From Epiperipatus broadwayi (Eukaryota > Onychophora > Udeonychophora > Euonychophora > Peripatidae): DNA of 64,000 nt. The DNA is taken from the NCBI GenBank assembly GCA_028023455.1, contig JAQFVV010006200.1, forward strand, positions 2,675,738 to 2,739,737, written 5' to 3'. The notes below the pieces were generated by a model. It was not told the origin of the DNA. It saw only the letters and a program-made list of their open reading frames with translations, and did no database searches. Of this stretch, positions 49,856-61,366 are shown in pieces. The position numbers and the translations under genes are program-made. The first letter of the stretch is position 1; each line of letters begins with the position of its first letter.

Positions 49856-51049
49856 ATAGCTTAGCCATCAAAATATGATGTTATATATTAAACAACAATA
49901 ACAAAAAGCACCACTTTCTATTCTAATGTTATCCATCTGAAAATTGAGTAGTCATGTTTCTGGGTTTTGCACCTACAAATGGACTTTGACTTCATTTTAC
50001 TATCTAAGCTAAAAACCTGAAATTCAAATCAGTTAGGGTTTTGAATCTATATCAATCTGCTACAACACATAAATAGATTTGGTTCCAGTTCAATTGTATT
50101 TATATGATGTTACGGCAAACATAAAGAAAAGTGTGATTTTGGTAATAACTATATATTTTAACAATCTCAGATTCTGTTAACTGTAAGCACTTTTTCCTCT
50201 ATCCAGGAATGTCAGCAATAAAAAAAAATCACTTAATTCTCCAGTTCATCTAATATGTGATATAACAATTGTACTTCTTTACTTCAGCACAATCTAAATT
50301 TGGGTCATCACAGATTTTCAGATATCTTAATGCATCTTAATCTCATTTTCAGACCAATTTCTAGCTTTATCAATGAGGTTTGAGAGCTAAAGTTGGAAAT
50401 AATGCAATTATGCTTCTAAAAATCACCTTTAAATTCATTTTACCAATCATTAGTGAACTAGATTCTGATCTGCATAACTGCACAAATAGATTGAATTAAA
50501 TTTAAAATTTTAGGCTGATTTGAATCTTAGTTTTAACTTGAATGTTAAAATGGAATTAAGAGTGTTTTCTAGATGCATAACTACATGGTTTCAAGCTTTA
50601 TCCCAAAGCTTACTGATAAGACAAAAACCAGGCTATATAGGGATGGAAATTTGTATACACTCAAGCAGCTGGTAATCAATGATAACTCAAGATTATTCAT
50701 TAGAGTGGAGAATTAAGACTGTGTTTATCTTATAATGCATGATTTGAGAAGTTAATTAATAAACTAATCGTAGTTTAATTAATCTTCCTTTATTTCAAAA
50801 ATCATGCATATCATTACTTCAGAGTTTATTTTGAAATTTCTTTTATAATTATATTTCGGACATTTTGTGTTAAAAAATAAAAGTTGTGATGACAACATAA
50901 AATTTATTACAATTGTAATTTATTGTTCCAAGAGTAATTATATAAAAACATTTACTATTGTAATTATTTTTTTAAATCTAAAATAATTTTTTAGTAACTA
51001 AAGTAGTCATAACTATAAAAAGTCTATAAAATGAACTGCTACATATTAC
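49856..51049. other. Intronic stretch without recognisable features
   Basis: Non-repetitive-looking AT-rich sequence leading to the donor at 51049. A weak inverted repeat lies near 50738-50805 (ATGCATGATTT/AAAATCATGCAT). Confidence 0.5.
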
Positions 51050-51156
51050 CTGAAAGGATGAAGAGTCATAGAGACGGATAATTGTATCTGAGCCCACTGT
51101 TACGAATGTTGAGCCATCTATGTTAAAATCTATTCCATGAATTATATTTTGCTGTT
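51050..51156 (-). CDS. WD40 gene, second visible coding exon (107 nt)
   Basis: The exon begins after a TTATTACTTAG acceptor and ends at CAG before GTAATA. With the carried-over G it reads EQQNIIHGINF and continues through a complete blade: GSTFVTVGSDTIIRLYD, then SSSFQ. The G-S-D...R-L-YD pattern is a textbook WD40 blade with YD in place of WD. Length is 2 + 35x3, so the exon ends in phase 0, exactly what the next exon needs. It is isolated in a repeat-rich intron landscape and sits just upstream on the map of a hAT-like element containing a LINE (51250-53248), both in the intron before it. Confidence 0.9.
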
Positions 51157-51249
51157 CTAAGTAATAAACAAGTTGAAAAATTTTATAAGAAAATTTAAAA
51201 TCATGAATCAGTTAATCAATAATACACAACAATTAGTTTTATCATAGAT

Positions 51250-53248
51250 CAATGGTGCACAAAACCTTTTTACGCTTGCAATCCCCATAATCGGACTGAA
51301 ATTTTGCATGACCATATATGTTGTCACCATCCTATTATAAGCATATAAGGATAATAATAAGTCATTTTATCATGTATAAATATATGTTTTTATATTATAT
51401 TTCAGCACATATGATTTGATATAATATCTTTGAAAAAACTGCATATTAAGAAAAAAATGTAAAATAATACTTGGTTTAAGTATATCTGTTGATTTATAGC
51501 AATTACAACTTTTTTTAGCCTGTTTTAGAAAATCACATTCAAGAAAGTAGTATCACATGTCAACGTTTGAGGGCACTAGCATGAAGAACAAAACTATTTT
51601 GTTTTTGTTGTATTTGAGAGAAATGAAGAGAGCAAATAGAAAGACTAGGAAGAGTGATAGAGATACCATGAATTATATATATTGTCAGGTCTTATTTTCT
51701 GATAATGTCTTTTTGTGTGCAGAAAGAAGGAGAAATATGGAAGTTATGCTGAGGACATGTGCAAGGGTGGGTGAAGAGATGGGAATTAAATTTAGTGAAG
51801 AAAAATCAAAAGTAATGATGATTAATACTGGGGGAAAAGAAGACAAAGAAATTTTATTGGGGGATATAAAGTTAAGGGTACTGAATAGATATAACTATGT
51901 GGGAATCATCTTAAGTAATCAGAGAAATTGCTTGGATGAATGGGGAAAAAAGGTAAATGAAGCAAAGATAAAAAAGGAATTGATAAAGAAATTAACAGTA
52001 TTTTCATATAATAAGTATGATGTAGCTAGAATTGTACCGAAGGGAGTGGCGGTAGCAGGGTTAACATATGGTAATAATGTGTTATGTATTAGTAAAAGGA
52101 TATTAGATTACTTAGAAAAAATAAAAGCAGAGGTAGGAAGACATGCATTAGATGCAAATATGTGGAAAGCAAAGGAAGAAATTCAAGGAGAACCGAGATG
52201 GTCAAGTTTTTATATGAGAGATGCAAAAAGCAAAATGAAAATGTTCGTTAGATTGCAGGGCAGGCAACAAGATGGGTGATATGCGGAAGATTTGGATAAA
52301 GAATTTATGTCAGTAAAAGGTGGGATGATTGTATTAGGAGAATTGCTGAGTGTTATAGTGGCAAGGAATGGGATAGAAAAATAGATGCATTAATAAAAAA
52401 TAGGGAGTTGGAGAAATGGAGAACTAGTATGGAGAGTAAAAAGAGTTTAAATATGTATAGAAGTAAACAGAATATTGGGTGTGAGTAAGTTTATAATATC
52501 AAGGAAAGTAGTTTACTGTTTAAGACTTGAATGGAATCATTAACACAAAGGAATATACACATAAATGGGAAAATGTGGGTGATTTAGTCTGCAAGTTGTG
52601 TAAGTAAGGCATAGAAAATATTAGGCATTTGTTAAAAGAATGCAAATGCCTGAAAGCAGAAAGGGTACAAATAATAAAGTTGTGAAAGAATAAATATAAA
52701 CAAAGTGATTATACAGAAAGTGGGGTATTGGTTTTTATGCTGGGTTTGGGAAAAGATAAGGGGGATTTAGATATAGGGGCCATGGAATTGACAAAGATTA
52801 TGTTGTGGAAATGGGATGGAGCAGAATAGAGAGGAATATGGGAGAACTTGGGGAGGGAAATGGAAGGGGGAAATTAAAGTGACTAACAGATTTCTCTGGG
52901 CATAGGTGCAGAGAGATTCCTGATTCTCTATAATGAGAAGTCACAGTGCATCACATCACATCTGGAGTGAACATGAGGAATGAGAGCAATATAAACAAAG
53001 TATCATTATAATGTGTTATTTATACAAAGCAGATTGGACTATAAAGAAGGAAGTATTTAAACACAAAAGTAGTCAGACACACAATAATGAGTTGAGCAGT
53101 TTTCATGTATTTTAATAGTATTTAGGTTTTTGTTTTGTCAATTAAAAATGTATTATCTAATATGAGAACTTCTCAAAATTTTCATGACCCCTTAACAAAT
53201 TTTCAGCAACCCCTTGAGTGGCCATGACCCACATGTTGCGCATTGCTG
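51250..53248. mobile_element. hAT-like DNA transposon shell, with a LINE inserted
   Basis: The left end reads CAATGGTGCACAAAACC and the right end, reverse-complemented, CAGCAATGCGCAACATG. Both are followed inward by hAT-type segments (TTGCAATCCCCATAATCGG at left; GTGGGTCATGGCCACTCAAG on the reverse strand at right). The flanking 8 bp are TCATAGAT and ATCTAGAT, matching at the last five positions. Without the LINE the element would be only about 0.6 kb, so it was a non-autonomous element; no transposase is visible. Confidence 0.6.
51540..52960 (+). mobile_element. LINE 3' half, copy 2 (plus strand)
   Basis: Homologous to 41967-40689 on the opposite strand. A 240-codon open stretch (51557-52279) contains LFSDNVFLC (a decayed Y/F-A-D-D catalytic box at about 51690-51717), MGIKFSEEKSKVMMIN, LLGDIKLRVLNRYNYVG, KLTVFSYNKYDVARI and GRHALDANMW. 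After frameshifts, KIDALIKNRELEKW (about 52380-52420), then CKLC-like and H-L-x-x-E-C-K-C zinc tail pieces (52595-52655). It ends in GAAGTCACAGTGCATCAC. The start of the open stretch is not a real start codon; the element is 5' truncated. Inserted in the hAT-like shell. Confidence 0.85.
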
Positions 53249-54494
53249 ATCTAGATAATTCCGTTTTCTAAACTATATAAATTTTAAACAAGTCAATACA
53301 CAGCAGATATCATATGAAATTATAATAAGCATTAACACATAGATAAATATTAAGTCATATACCAATAAGCAAGATATATATGTAAAGGTAGTGATGGATC
53401 AGAAGCATAGGTTTGTGCAAATCATGTCTAAAATATTAAGAAAAAGCATATTAATAATTGTATTTTCATGTATAGATAAGTTCAAATATGAGAAGTTAAG
53501 AAAGTTACATCATTCTAAAAAAAGAAAAGTAATAAAATAATTGCTTCATTTTAGTAATAATATAATATTAACATTATTATAAAACTTAAAATTTAAATAA
53601 AGGTATAAATTGTTAGTAGTGAGATATTAAGTAAAAATATATTTTAAAAATGATCCAAGTATATATCTAAATAAGAAGAATCTTGGGAATTTTTGTCTTT
53701 TGTACATGATTTTTGGAAATTTTTAATAAAAGTAAGAATATGTTTTTTCATTAATTATGAAAGGGAGTAAAATATAAAGACAGATTCAAAAAACATATTT
53801 TAATAATGGTGTAATTAAGAGACGATTTGAAAGAAGATGGGTAGTATTCTATGTTTACACAAGAGAAAACAAATATAAATATAGAAAGTTTTCAGAGAAA
53901 GAAATAGCAGAAAATGTTGAAAGCAATGTTACTTGGAATTGTGATTATTTGGAAATGAAGAAGATTAAGCAAAAGAGGAAGAGAGAAAATAATAGTCATC
54001 TAAATTCTCATATCATAGCTATAAACTATAATAAGCTGCAATCTTAAGAAAAAGGAAAATCTTCCAAAATCATGAAGTACATATTGCTGCAACCTATCCA
54101 GACATATAGTAATCAATCTCTCTATGATGGAATTAATCAGATGTTCTGAAGAGCATGATAATTTTTTCCGGAGTAATAGAGGGATCAAGAAATTAAATCT
54201 TTAAAATATCAGTACTACAGTAATTTGTTAATCTTTAAAGTTTCCTAAGCAAAAAGAGAATAAAATATTAGAAAGAAAAATATACGTCAAAGAAAGAGGC
54301 AAAAATAAATTAAAAGCAATCAAAAATACATTATCAGTAAAAAATTAGATGATTTTGCAATGTGTCTGATTTGATAGACTGAAGGTGAGAAATTTTAGAT
54401 ATAAAAGTTTAGTATATTATGTAATATATAGCTCTAAAATATTCTAAGTGGAAATATAATTTCTAATCAATAATATATCATATATGTATAACAT
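53249..54494. other. Intronic AT-rich sequence
   Basis: Mildly purine-rich on the plus strand from 53400 to 54000; no motif or inverted repeat recognised. Confidence 0.5.
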
Positions 54495-54845
54495 TAGGTA
54501 AAACTCTCCACCACTCTGTGTAAGCCAGAGTAATCAATGGATGCAAGAAGGCTTGTTCATAAAATCCCTATCTATTGCCTACTCATCCAATATCACCAGA
54601 TTAGTTTCTAGCTTGTGGCTTTCATCAGTGAGGAACCTCGAATCTGAGAGCACTGTACCTAGATATCAGAATCTAATGCAACCCCCCAGAAGGGTGCTCT
54701 CATATCCAAGGCTTCTCATTGTTAAAAGCCACAAGCTAGAAACTAGTTTGGTGATATTGGATGAGGAGGCACTAATAAGGATTTTATGTACAAGCCTTTC
54801 TGCATCCTGGCTTGCACTGAGTGGTGCTACTGTATGAAGAGTGTT
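54495..54845. mobile_element. Foldback element F, about 125-140-bp arms
   Basis: Left: CTCTCCACCACTCTGTGTAA, GCAAGAAGGCTTGT, CTCATCCAATATCACCAGAT and GTTTCTAGCTTGTGGCTTT. Right (reverse): AAAGCCACAAGCTAGAAAC, GGTGATATTGGATGAGGAGG and ACAAGCCTTTCTGCATCC. More GC-rich than its surroundings. The ORFs 54541-54837 (plus) and 54666-54875 (minus) are mirror-image readings of the arms, not genes. Related to 62953-63105. Confidence 0.85.
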
Positions 54846-55309
54846 GCCTCTGTGAAAAACAGTTTGTGTTAGCATAAAGAATGATAATCGTGTGATATAA
54901 AGTTAGATCTTAAATAATTTTTCCTCTCTTAGATAGTATTTGTATTTTATAAAAATATGTCGATAATATTGATAAGTATATGTTGATAGAACATTAATAA
55001 TTAAAGCTGGGAAAAGAGAAATAATAAATGAAATACTCTAATCATAGTGTAAATATGGTTTTTGTTTATTCTTTTGGCAACAGAATTCAGTAATGGAGGA
55101 TCCAGTGTACGTTTATTAAATGCTGATTCACTAATGGATATATTTGTATTTAAAAATAATCCCAGTATATGTAGATCAAATAGATAACATGTTAAATCCA
55201 ACTTTGCTTATTTGTATGTATTTATATTTCTTATCTTTATTAAATTTTTGTCAAGTTTAAATCCCAAAAAGATTTTTGTCTTTCTTGCCATTATACCAAT
55301 TAAAGGTGA

Positions 55310-55600
55310 ATCTTTGCATGCATAATATATATGTGACAAGAGATAATCATAATATATATGTGGTAAGAATGATGATGAGATAAATGATGATAATAAATAT
55401 GTGACAATAATGATGTGATAAATCATGATGATATAATATGATGATTATAATATAACTACATTATGACAATGTATAAGGATAGCAGGTTAGATGATAATGA
55501 TACATATGTAAAGATAATAGTATAAGTATGTGATATTGATGATATCTATGTAATGGTAATGTATGATAATGGTGGTAATATGAGATGTTATTAGAAATTT
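55310..55600 (+). repeat. ATGATG/ATATGTG minisatellite-like region
   Basis: Irregular repetition of ATAATATATATGTG, GATGATGAGATAAATGATGA and TATGTGACAATAATGATG over about 290 bp. No fixed period by eye. Confidence 0.7.
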
Positions 55601-57049
55601 AGGATTCAGAACTATGAATTAAGTTACATTATTATGTCATACTAAAAAACAACAACTTATGAATATAAAAGTTTATGGTCAGTTGATCTAAATTAGAGAT
55701 TTAAGAGGAAATAGGTTATACCTTGTAAAAACATCAGCCCATTGACCTAGATCACTGGTGGCACTTTCATTTACTGGACATTAGAAATTAAATCTGATTT
55801 CTACTCTATACTCTTAGTCTAATTTTTTGTGTCATCTAAGAGTGTGGTCACTGTAACTTATAATATATAATTATATAAATTAAACAGAAATAAACTATAC
55901 TTCCATATATCATGAATAAACAGCACTCTATCAATAAATGTTAATAGAGAATAGGCAATCTACCTATTATCTAAGATTAGATGGTATTTAAGCTAACATT
56001 TATTGATATTACTAGAAACAGAACATGATATTTACATATACATTATGTAAATTCATCTTACAAGTTACACATTATAAACAAGTGCTCCTTAACATTGATC
56101 ATCTTTTAATAAATATATAAATAGTTACCAGTCATTTTTATTAGGCTAGAAGTAAATCAGTAATGAAATAGTTTATTATTCAGAATCTCATAAGAAGTAC
56201 GAGAACCTTTAAGTGACAGCTGAATTATGAATTGTGAACTTTAAACTCTAAAATCTGCCATCCTATCAGTACCTCAAATCATAAAAGTTGATATAGTTCT
56301 TTTAATTGTAGATGTAGACTTTAATGTTTTTTATTGAAAATCAAACAAATCTTTTACTATTTATATATGCAGAATCATGTCCTTTTATTCGCATTCAGTA
56401 AATATATACTGCATATTAATTAAATGTGGCATTTTCCCAATGTTATATGTAATTTCTAGTTTTGATCAATGAAACAAAAGCAGCCTTTGAATGATTGGTC
56501 AAAACTAGAAATTAGATTAATATTTTAAAATATATATATATAATAGTAAATGATAGTTTTGTTTTTAACTTTACAATTAATATAATGACATAATAATTTA
56601 AATCAGTTGTTTTTATTAATGCTAATCAGTTAGATTTGACCAAAACATTAACCTATTACAAGTAGGAACCTCTTCATATTTTTAATTGCTGTAGGTTTAC
56701 AAATAATTAAATTTCTTTACTCACTTTTAAAAAGTTTAAATAATTAATATTTATGAGAGGAAAAGATGTTTTAAATTATAAAAATTTAACAATGTGGAAC
56801 TTATAAAAAAATGTCAATTATACAATGTTGTCTGTAATAGAGATATTTTGTTTTCCATATGTCAAAGCATTGGCAGGGAAGCGAACCCATAACAACTATC
56901 TGCAAGCAACTGCTTGTTTGCAAGGCAGCTGCACTGATCTTTTGGCTATCAACATAATTTATAAAAATATGGAATTAATAGCTTTGAAACATTCTATGTA
57001 AAATTGTCACGTGAAAATAAAGAACTGGACCATAAAGTATCCAATCCAT
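55601..57049. other. Intronic stretch; one tRNA-like sequence
   Basis: Around 56433-56515 a segment with TAATTTCTAGTTTTGA is inverted at GGTCAAAACTAGAAATTA, forming a small hairpin and resembling 10500-10560. At about 56875-56950 the minus strand has GGGTTCGCTTCCCTGCC preceded by AGATCAGTGCAGCTGCC, resembling a tRNA-derived SINE head; it does not fold convincingly as a tRNA. Confidence 0.4.
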
Positions 57050-57370
57050 AAAACAATGTGTTTTTTAATTGACTAAATCAACTTTTTGAATTAACATGTG
57101 ATATTAAAATGTTTTCCCATTTCCATCTGGACCATCTATAGAAAAACATCTTCATAAACTTAAATAGGGTATTCATTTTAAAATGAAATCCACAGCAGGT
57201 AAATAACATTAACATCTATATTCCAGTCCATGGCATAATTACTGCTAATTAAATCAACTTTAAGAATTAACATGTGATACAAAAATGTTCTTTCATTTGC
57301 ATCCAGATCATCTAAAGAAAAAAATTTTCATGAACTTAAACTGACTACTGACTTTAAAATGGCATCTTCA
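57050..57370 (+). repeat. Diverged tandem duplication, about 180-bp period
   Basis: Two units share AAATCAACTTT...GAATTAACATGTGATA, AAAATGTT..T..CATTT and GGACCATCTA/AGATCATCTA followed by AACTTAAA (57060-57190 and 57240-57370). No coding capacity. Confidence 0.7.
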
Positions 57371-60300
57371 ACTAAAAGTTGATCAGTATTAAGATTATCC
57401 CATAGCACATTGTTAATAATATTGGTGATGCAAATTATTAATACCTTCATGATCTATGTCTTTCAAATTAAAAAGTGGTAAGTCAAAGCCTGCTACTTCT
57501 TTGAATTTCTTTGGCTTTAAACATTTTCATATATATTTCAGAGAGCTTGTCTAGAATTTATAATTCAGAGTGTAGATTTAGAGTTGATAGGAAAAAATAT
57601 TGTAAACAGAATATAGTGAGAATATTTTTTCATTAAAAGAAAATAATATTTTTAAATTTTATAATTTCATTAATATTTGTAACTAGAAAAAAAAAACTGA
57701 GAATGTTATAAAACATTTTGATAGTTGAATGAAAATTTGTAATACAGTATGTGCATATGCAATCAAGTTCGCAAGAAATAGAGGAAGGATGAGATTATTT
57801 AAGCCATGAATCCAAAAGCCCCATAATTTCTAAGGCCAAGTTTAGATATATTAATGTGATCTTTTAATATATTAAATTATTAAATAGCTGTATTGCTTGG
57901 AAGTCCTTAAGATGTTTGAACAACAAAACCACAGAATTGGAATTGATCTTAGGAACTTAGATCCAGAGTTTAATACTCGACCACAGCACTAAATTATGTA
58001 GGGCAAATATAATATTGCTTAGCAAAAAACATTGGTATTTTATGGAGACCTACTAAAAGCTTTTTCTAAATCTACTTTCATTTTGAATATTGCCATGTCT
58101 TCATTTTATTATATCATATAGAAAATTATTTATTATATATATTGTACCTTGCTGAAGTTTGAGACGAGTTTCAGTATGTGATAAAAAGTCAGTCTATTTT
58201 TTTTCTTGTTTGATTTTGATAGTAGATATGTTAATCTATGAAGCATTGAACTGTGTTGCTATGACAACAATAATATTGATATAAATAAAATTTGCTCATT
58301 ATGAATTGTATTGTATAAGATTGTGAATTGACTTTATTTTAAAATAAACGTGTAAATAATAGTTTATCGTACTGATAAAATTATTATTCTTGCTTTATTA
58401 TATGTATTTTTGTTACTGCATTCACAATAATAAATTATGAACAATACAACTAAATGTCTAATATCTCAAATATATTTGTTATTTTATTTATATGGTATTG
58501 TATTGGGAAAATATGCATGAAAGTATATTTCGTGTGTTATAGTGAGAATGTATTACCAATTGTTTAATTTGTGTTAAAATGAAAAAATGGTATTTGTATT
58601 ATGAAACGTCAATGTTTGCCATATGTAATAATTCTAAAAAAAAATTATTTGTTGTTATTATTGTATGATGAAATTTTTATTTGAGAGACACAGGTTAAAA
58701 CTGGTTAGAGTTAATAAAAGGTAATGCTATAGTTACTATGATGTCAATGGAAAAAGTTATAAATAGAACTGAAGAGAAAAACTTGCTTTACTTTGGTTTC
58801 AATAGGAGTAAATCTAAATTCCTTGATTTTTTTTATTATTTACTTTTAGAAGTATATGATTATAAAATAGATAGAATGATGGACTGAATGCAATAATGTT
58901 TGTTCATTATCATTGAATTTGTGAAAGGTGATAATTTATTAAAATATGAAAATTAATTCTTAGCGTTTCAAAAAAAAAAAAACATTGGAATGTTTCTTTG
59001 CTTTAAAAATGGATATTACCTACTTTTCAATTATGAAGTCTAAAAGCCAATAACATAAAATGTACACAAAGATTATGTTCATTTATTGATATAATTTTAT
59101 AAGCTTGATAGATGATTTATACACTAGATAAAAATTGGTTCCATCATAGATGAAATTAACATTTGTTCACTTGTAATGTTTTAGGAAGTGATTACTTGCT
59201 AAATGAAAAATATCTACATTGCACCATTGTGAATATAAATTAGTGTTTGCATTCATAACATTATACAGATCAAATATCTGCTGAACGAAAAGATAATTTT
59301 GGATATTTGGAAAATATCGGAATTAACAAAATGTGCTTCAAATCTTTTCGTGATATTTTTACATTTTTCTGGAACAATAAAACATTGCGTGATTGCAATT
59401 TAGAAAATAAACACTAGAACTATGTTAAGAAAGGCCATATTTAAAAACTATTACTCAAGTCATTTGCTTATATTTATCATTATTATTGCTATATTTTTTA
59501 TCTTCATTTAAAATGTATATTTATTGATATAAATACTAGTATAATTTTAGGTTAAGTAGTAATCTATTTATATACCTAAGTGTAAGAGTTATGTCTTTCT
59601 AAGTCTGAATTTATATCTTGCAGCATAGTGATTGTTTTAATTTAAAATATTCATTTTTTTATTTATCGATTATAAATTAATTTCAAGTATATCATTTATA
59701 TTAGGAATGCAAAAAGGATTATATTGTAATAAGTATTTATATTAACAAACAAGTAATTAGAAACTTATAGTAATTATTCTGTAGTAATAAATAGTAGTCA
59801 TATTAAGATAGAAATTATATATATATGAATTGATTTGATGATTAATAACGATGCAAATATGATGATTATTGAAGATGAGTAAAGGTAATTGCAATTAGAT
59901 GTTCACATATTTTATTTTAAATCATTATTGAATTAAAATGAATGTTATATTAAGTCAGTATATAGCCATAAAGATCACAATCTTATTCAGTTATAAAGCT
60001 AGTATTAGTAATATATCTTATAGTCTCTGTATACACAATTCTTTATAGAATGAAACTATATGCTGCATTTTGTTTCATTATACTATATTCTGCACCATTA
60101 ACTCTTCACTGTTAATTCTACACTATATGCACTCTTCAGCATACCAAAGTATTCATGCATTGCTGGACTGCAAGCAGGGTACTTCTAACATTGCACTCTG
60201 TGTACAGTACTGTTCACACACATCTAGATTGGCAGCTTCTTTTGCTTTAACTAATTTGCATAATTACTTTCCTTGTGACACCTTTTCAAATTATATTTTT

Positions 60301-60460
60301 TTTATTTTCAAATCTACAAAATTTTAATTATATGCATACTAATTTTTTCTAGAGTAAATTTTTTATGTCTTTTATTATTGACTAAATTTATCCACACATA
60401 CTCATGCAACTTTATTATTTTTGTGCATTAAGAGTATAGTTTTAGTCAATATATAACATG
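57371..60460. other. Long intronic stretch without recognisable features
   Basis: AT-rich and unique-looking. An 85-codon ORF at 60070-60327 lies in a slightly GC-richer patch (60120-60260) but shows no domain and no splice-consistent link to the WD40 frame. Confidence 0.5.
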
Positions 60461-60461
60461 A

Positions 60462-61366
60462 CAAATTTAATATATAGGATATATGAGCACAGACTTTCAC
60501 ATGACCCACCACTCTCCACTCTATGTCAAAAAGATAAATAATCACCAATATACGTATTTCATGCTAAACCAGCAATCATCAGTTGGTCTAGATTATCATC
60601 TCCACACATATATGCAATAAGTACTCAGATATATATTAAGATAGCCAATCTTCATACTTTATTGGACAGGCCTCAATCCACTCCACACTCCAACTTTTCA
60701 ACCGTCCATCCAATTGAAAATCTAAAGATTCTCATCACACCCATGTTGACCTAAAGTCAATCTAACCCCTCATGTACAGAACATAATCCATTTAATACAT
60801 AAAGGAAGGATGGGCAGACATCTCTACTATGTAATAACTGAAATACAGGCTTATTATATACCTATATCAATATATGTAATATATAGGGTATATAAACACA
60901 GAGATGTCTGCCCATCCCTCCTTTATGTATTAAATGGATTATGTCCTGTACATGAGGGGTCAGATTGACTTTAGGTCAACATAGGTGTTATGAGAATCTC
61001 AGCCTCAGGGTGGCATTTGAGTATTTCATCTTCAGATTTTCAATTAGATGGACGGTTGAAGAGTTGGAGTGTGGAAGTCTATCCATTAAAGTATGAAGAT
61101 TGGCTATCTTAATATATATCTGAGCACTTATTGCATATATGTATAGAGATAATAATCTGGACCAACTGCTGATTCCTGGTTTAGCATGAAATATGTATAT
61201 TGGTGATTATTTATCTTTTCGACATATATGTATTCAAGTATATCAGTGTTATGAGATAGAGTGGAGAGTGGTGGATCATGTGAAAGTCTGTGCTCATATA
61301 CCCTATATATTACATACATTGATATAGGTATATAAAAGCCTGTATTTCAGTTATAACATATATTAA
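60462..61366. mobile_element. Family A foldback, largest copy (about 900 bp)
   Basis: 60474-60830 and 60900-61310 are inverted copies: AGCACAGACTTTCACATGA against TCATGTGAAAGTCTGTGCT, and GGATGGGCAGACATCTC against GAGATGTCTGCCCATCC at the centre. The right half is itself bounded by about 60-bp terminal inverted repeats (AACTGAAATACAGGCTT...ACCTATATCAATATATG at 60836, and their reverse complement ending at 61360). Both arms contain the family A core: CCAACTGATGATTGCTGG on the minus strand near 60570, and a decayed CCAACTGCTGATTCCTGG near 61160. Confidence 0.85.

Larger units (their letters stand above)
31607..51049 (-). other. 19.4-kb intron of the WD40 gene
   Basis: The most retroelement-dense intron: two near-complete RTE copies, other LINE 3' ends, a Penelope-like inverted pair and several nested short insertions. 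No other host gene was found. Confidence 0.8.

Noticed and set aside
51557-52279. 240-codon ORF as a host gene
   Set aside because: Matches another LINE copy in this window on the opposite strand and contains decayed reverse-transcriptase motifs; 5' truncated.
54541-54875. 98-codon plus-strand and 69-codon minus-strand ORFs
   Set aside because: They are mirror readings of the two arms of a foldback element and share sequence with each other for that reason.
60070-60327. 85-codon ORF in a slightly GC-richer patch
   Set aside because: No domain, no coding periodicity visible, wrong strand for the WD40 gene.
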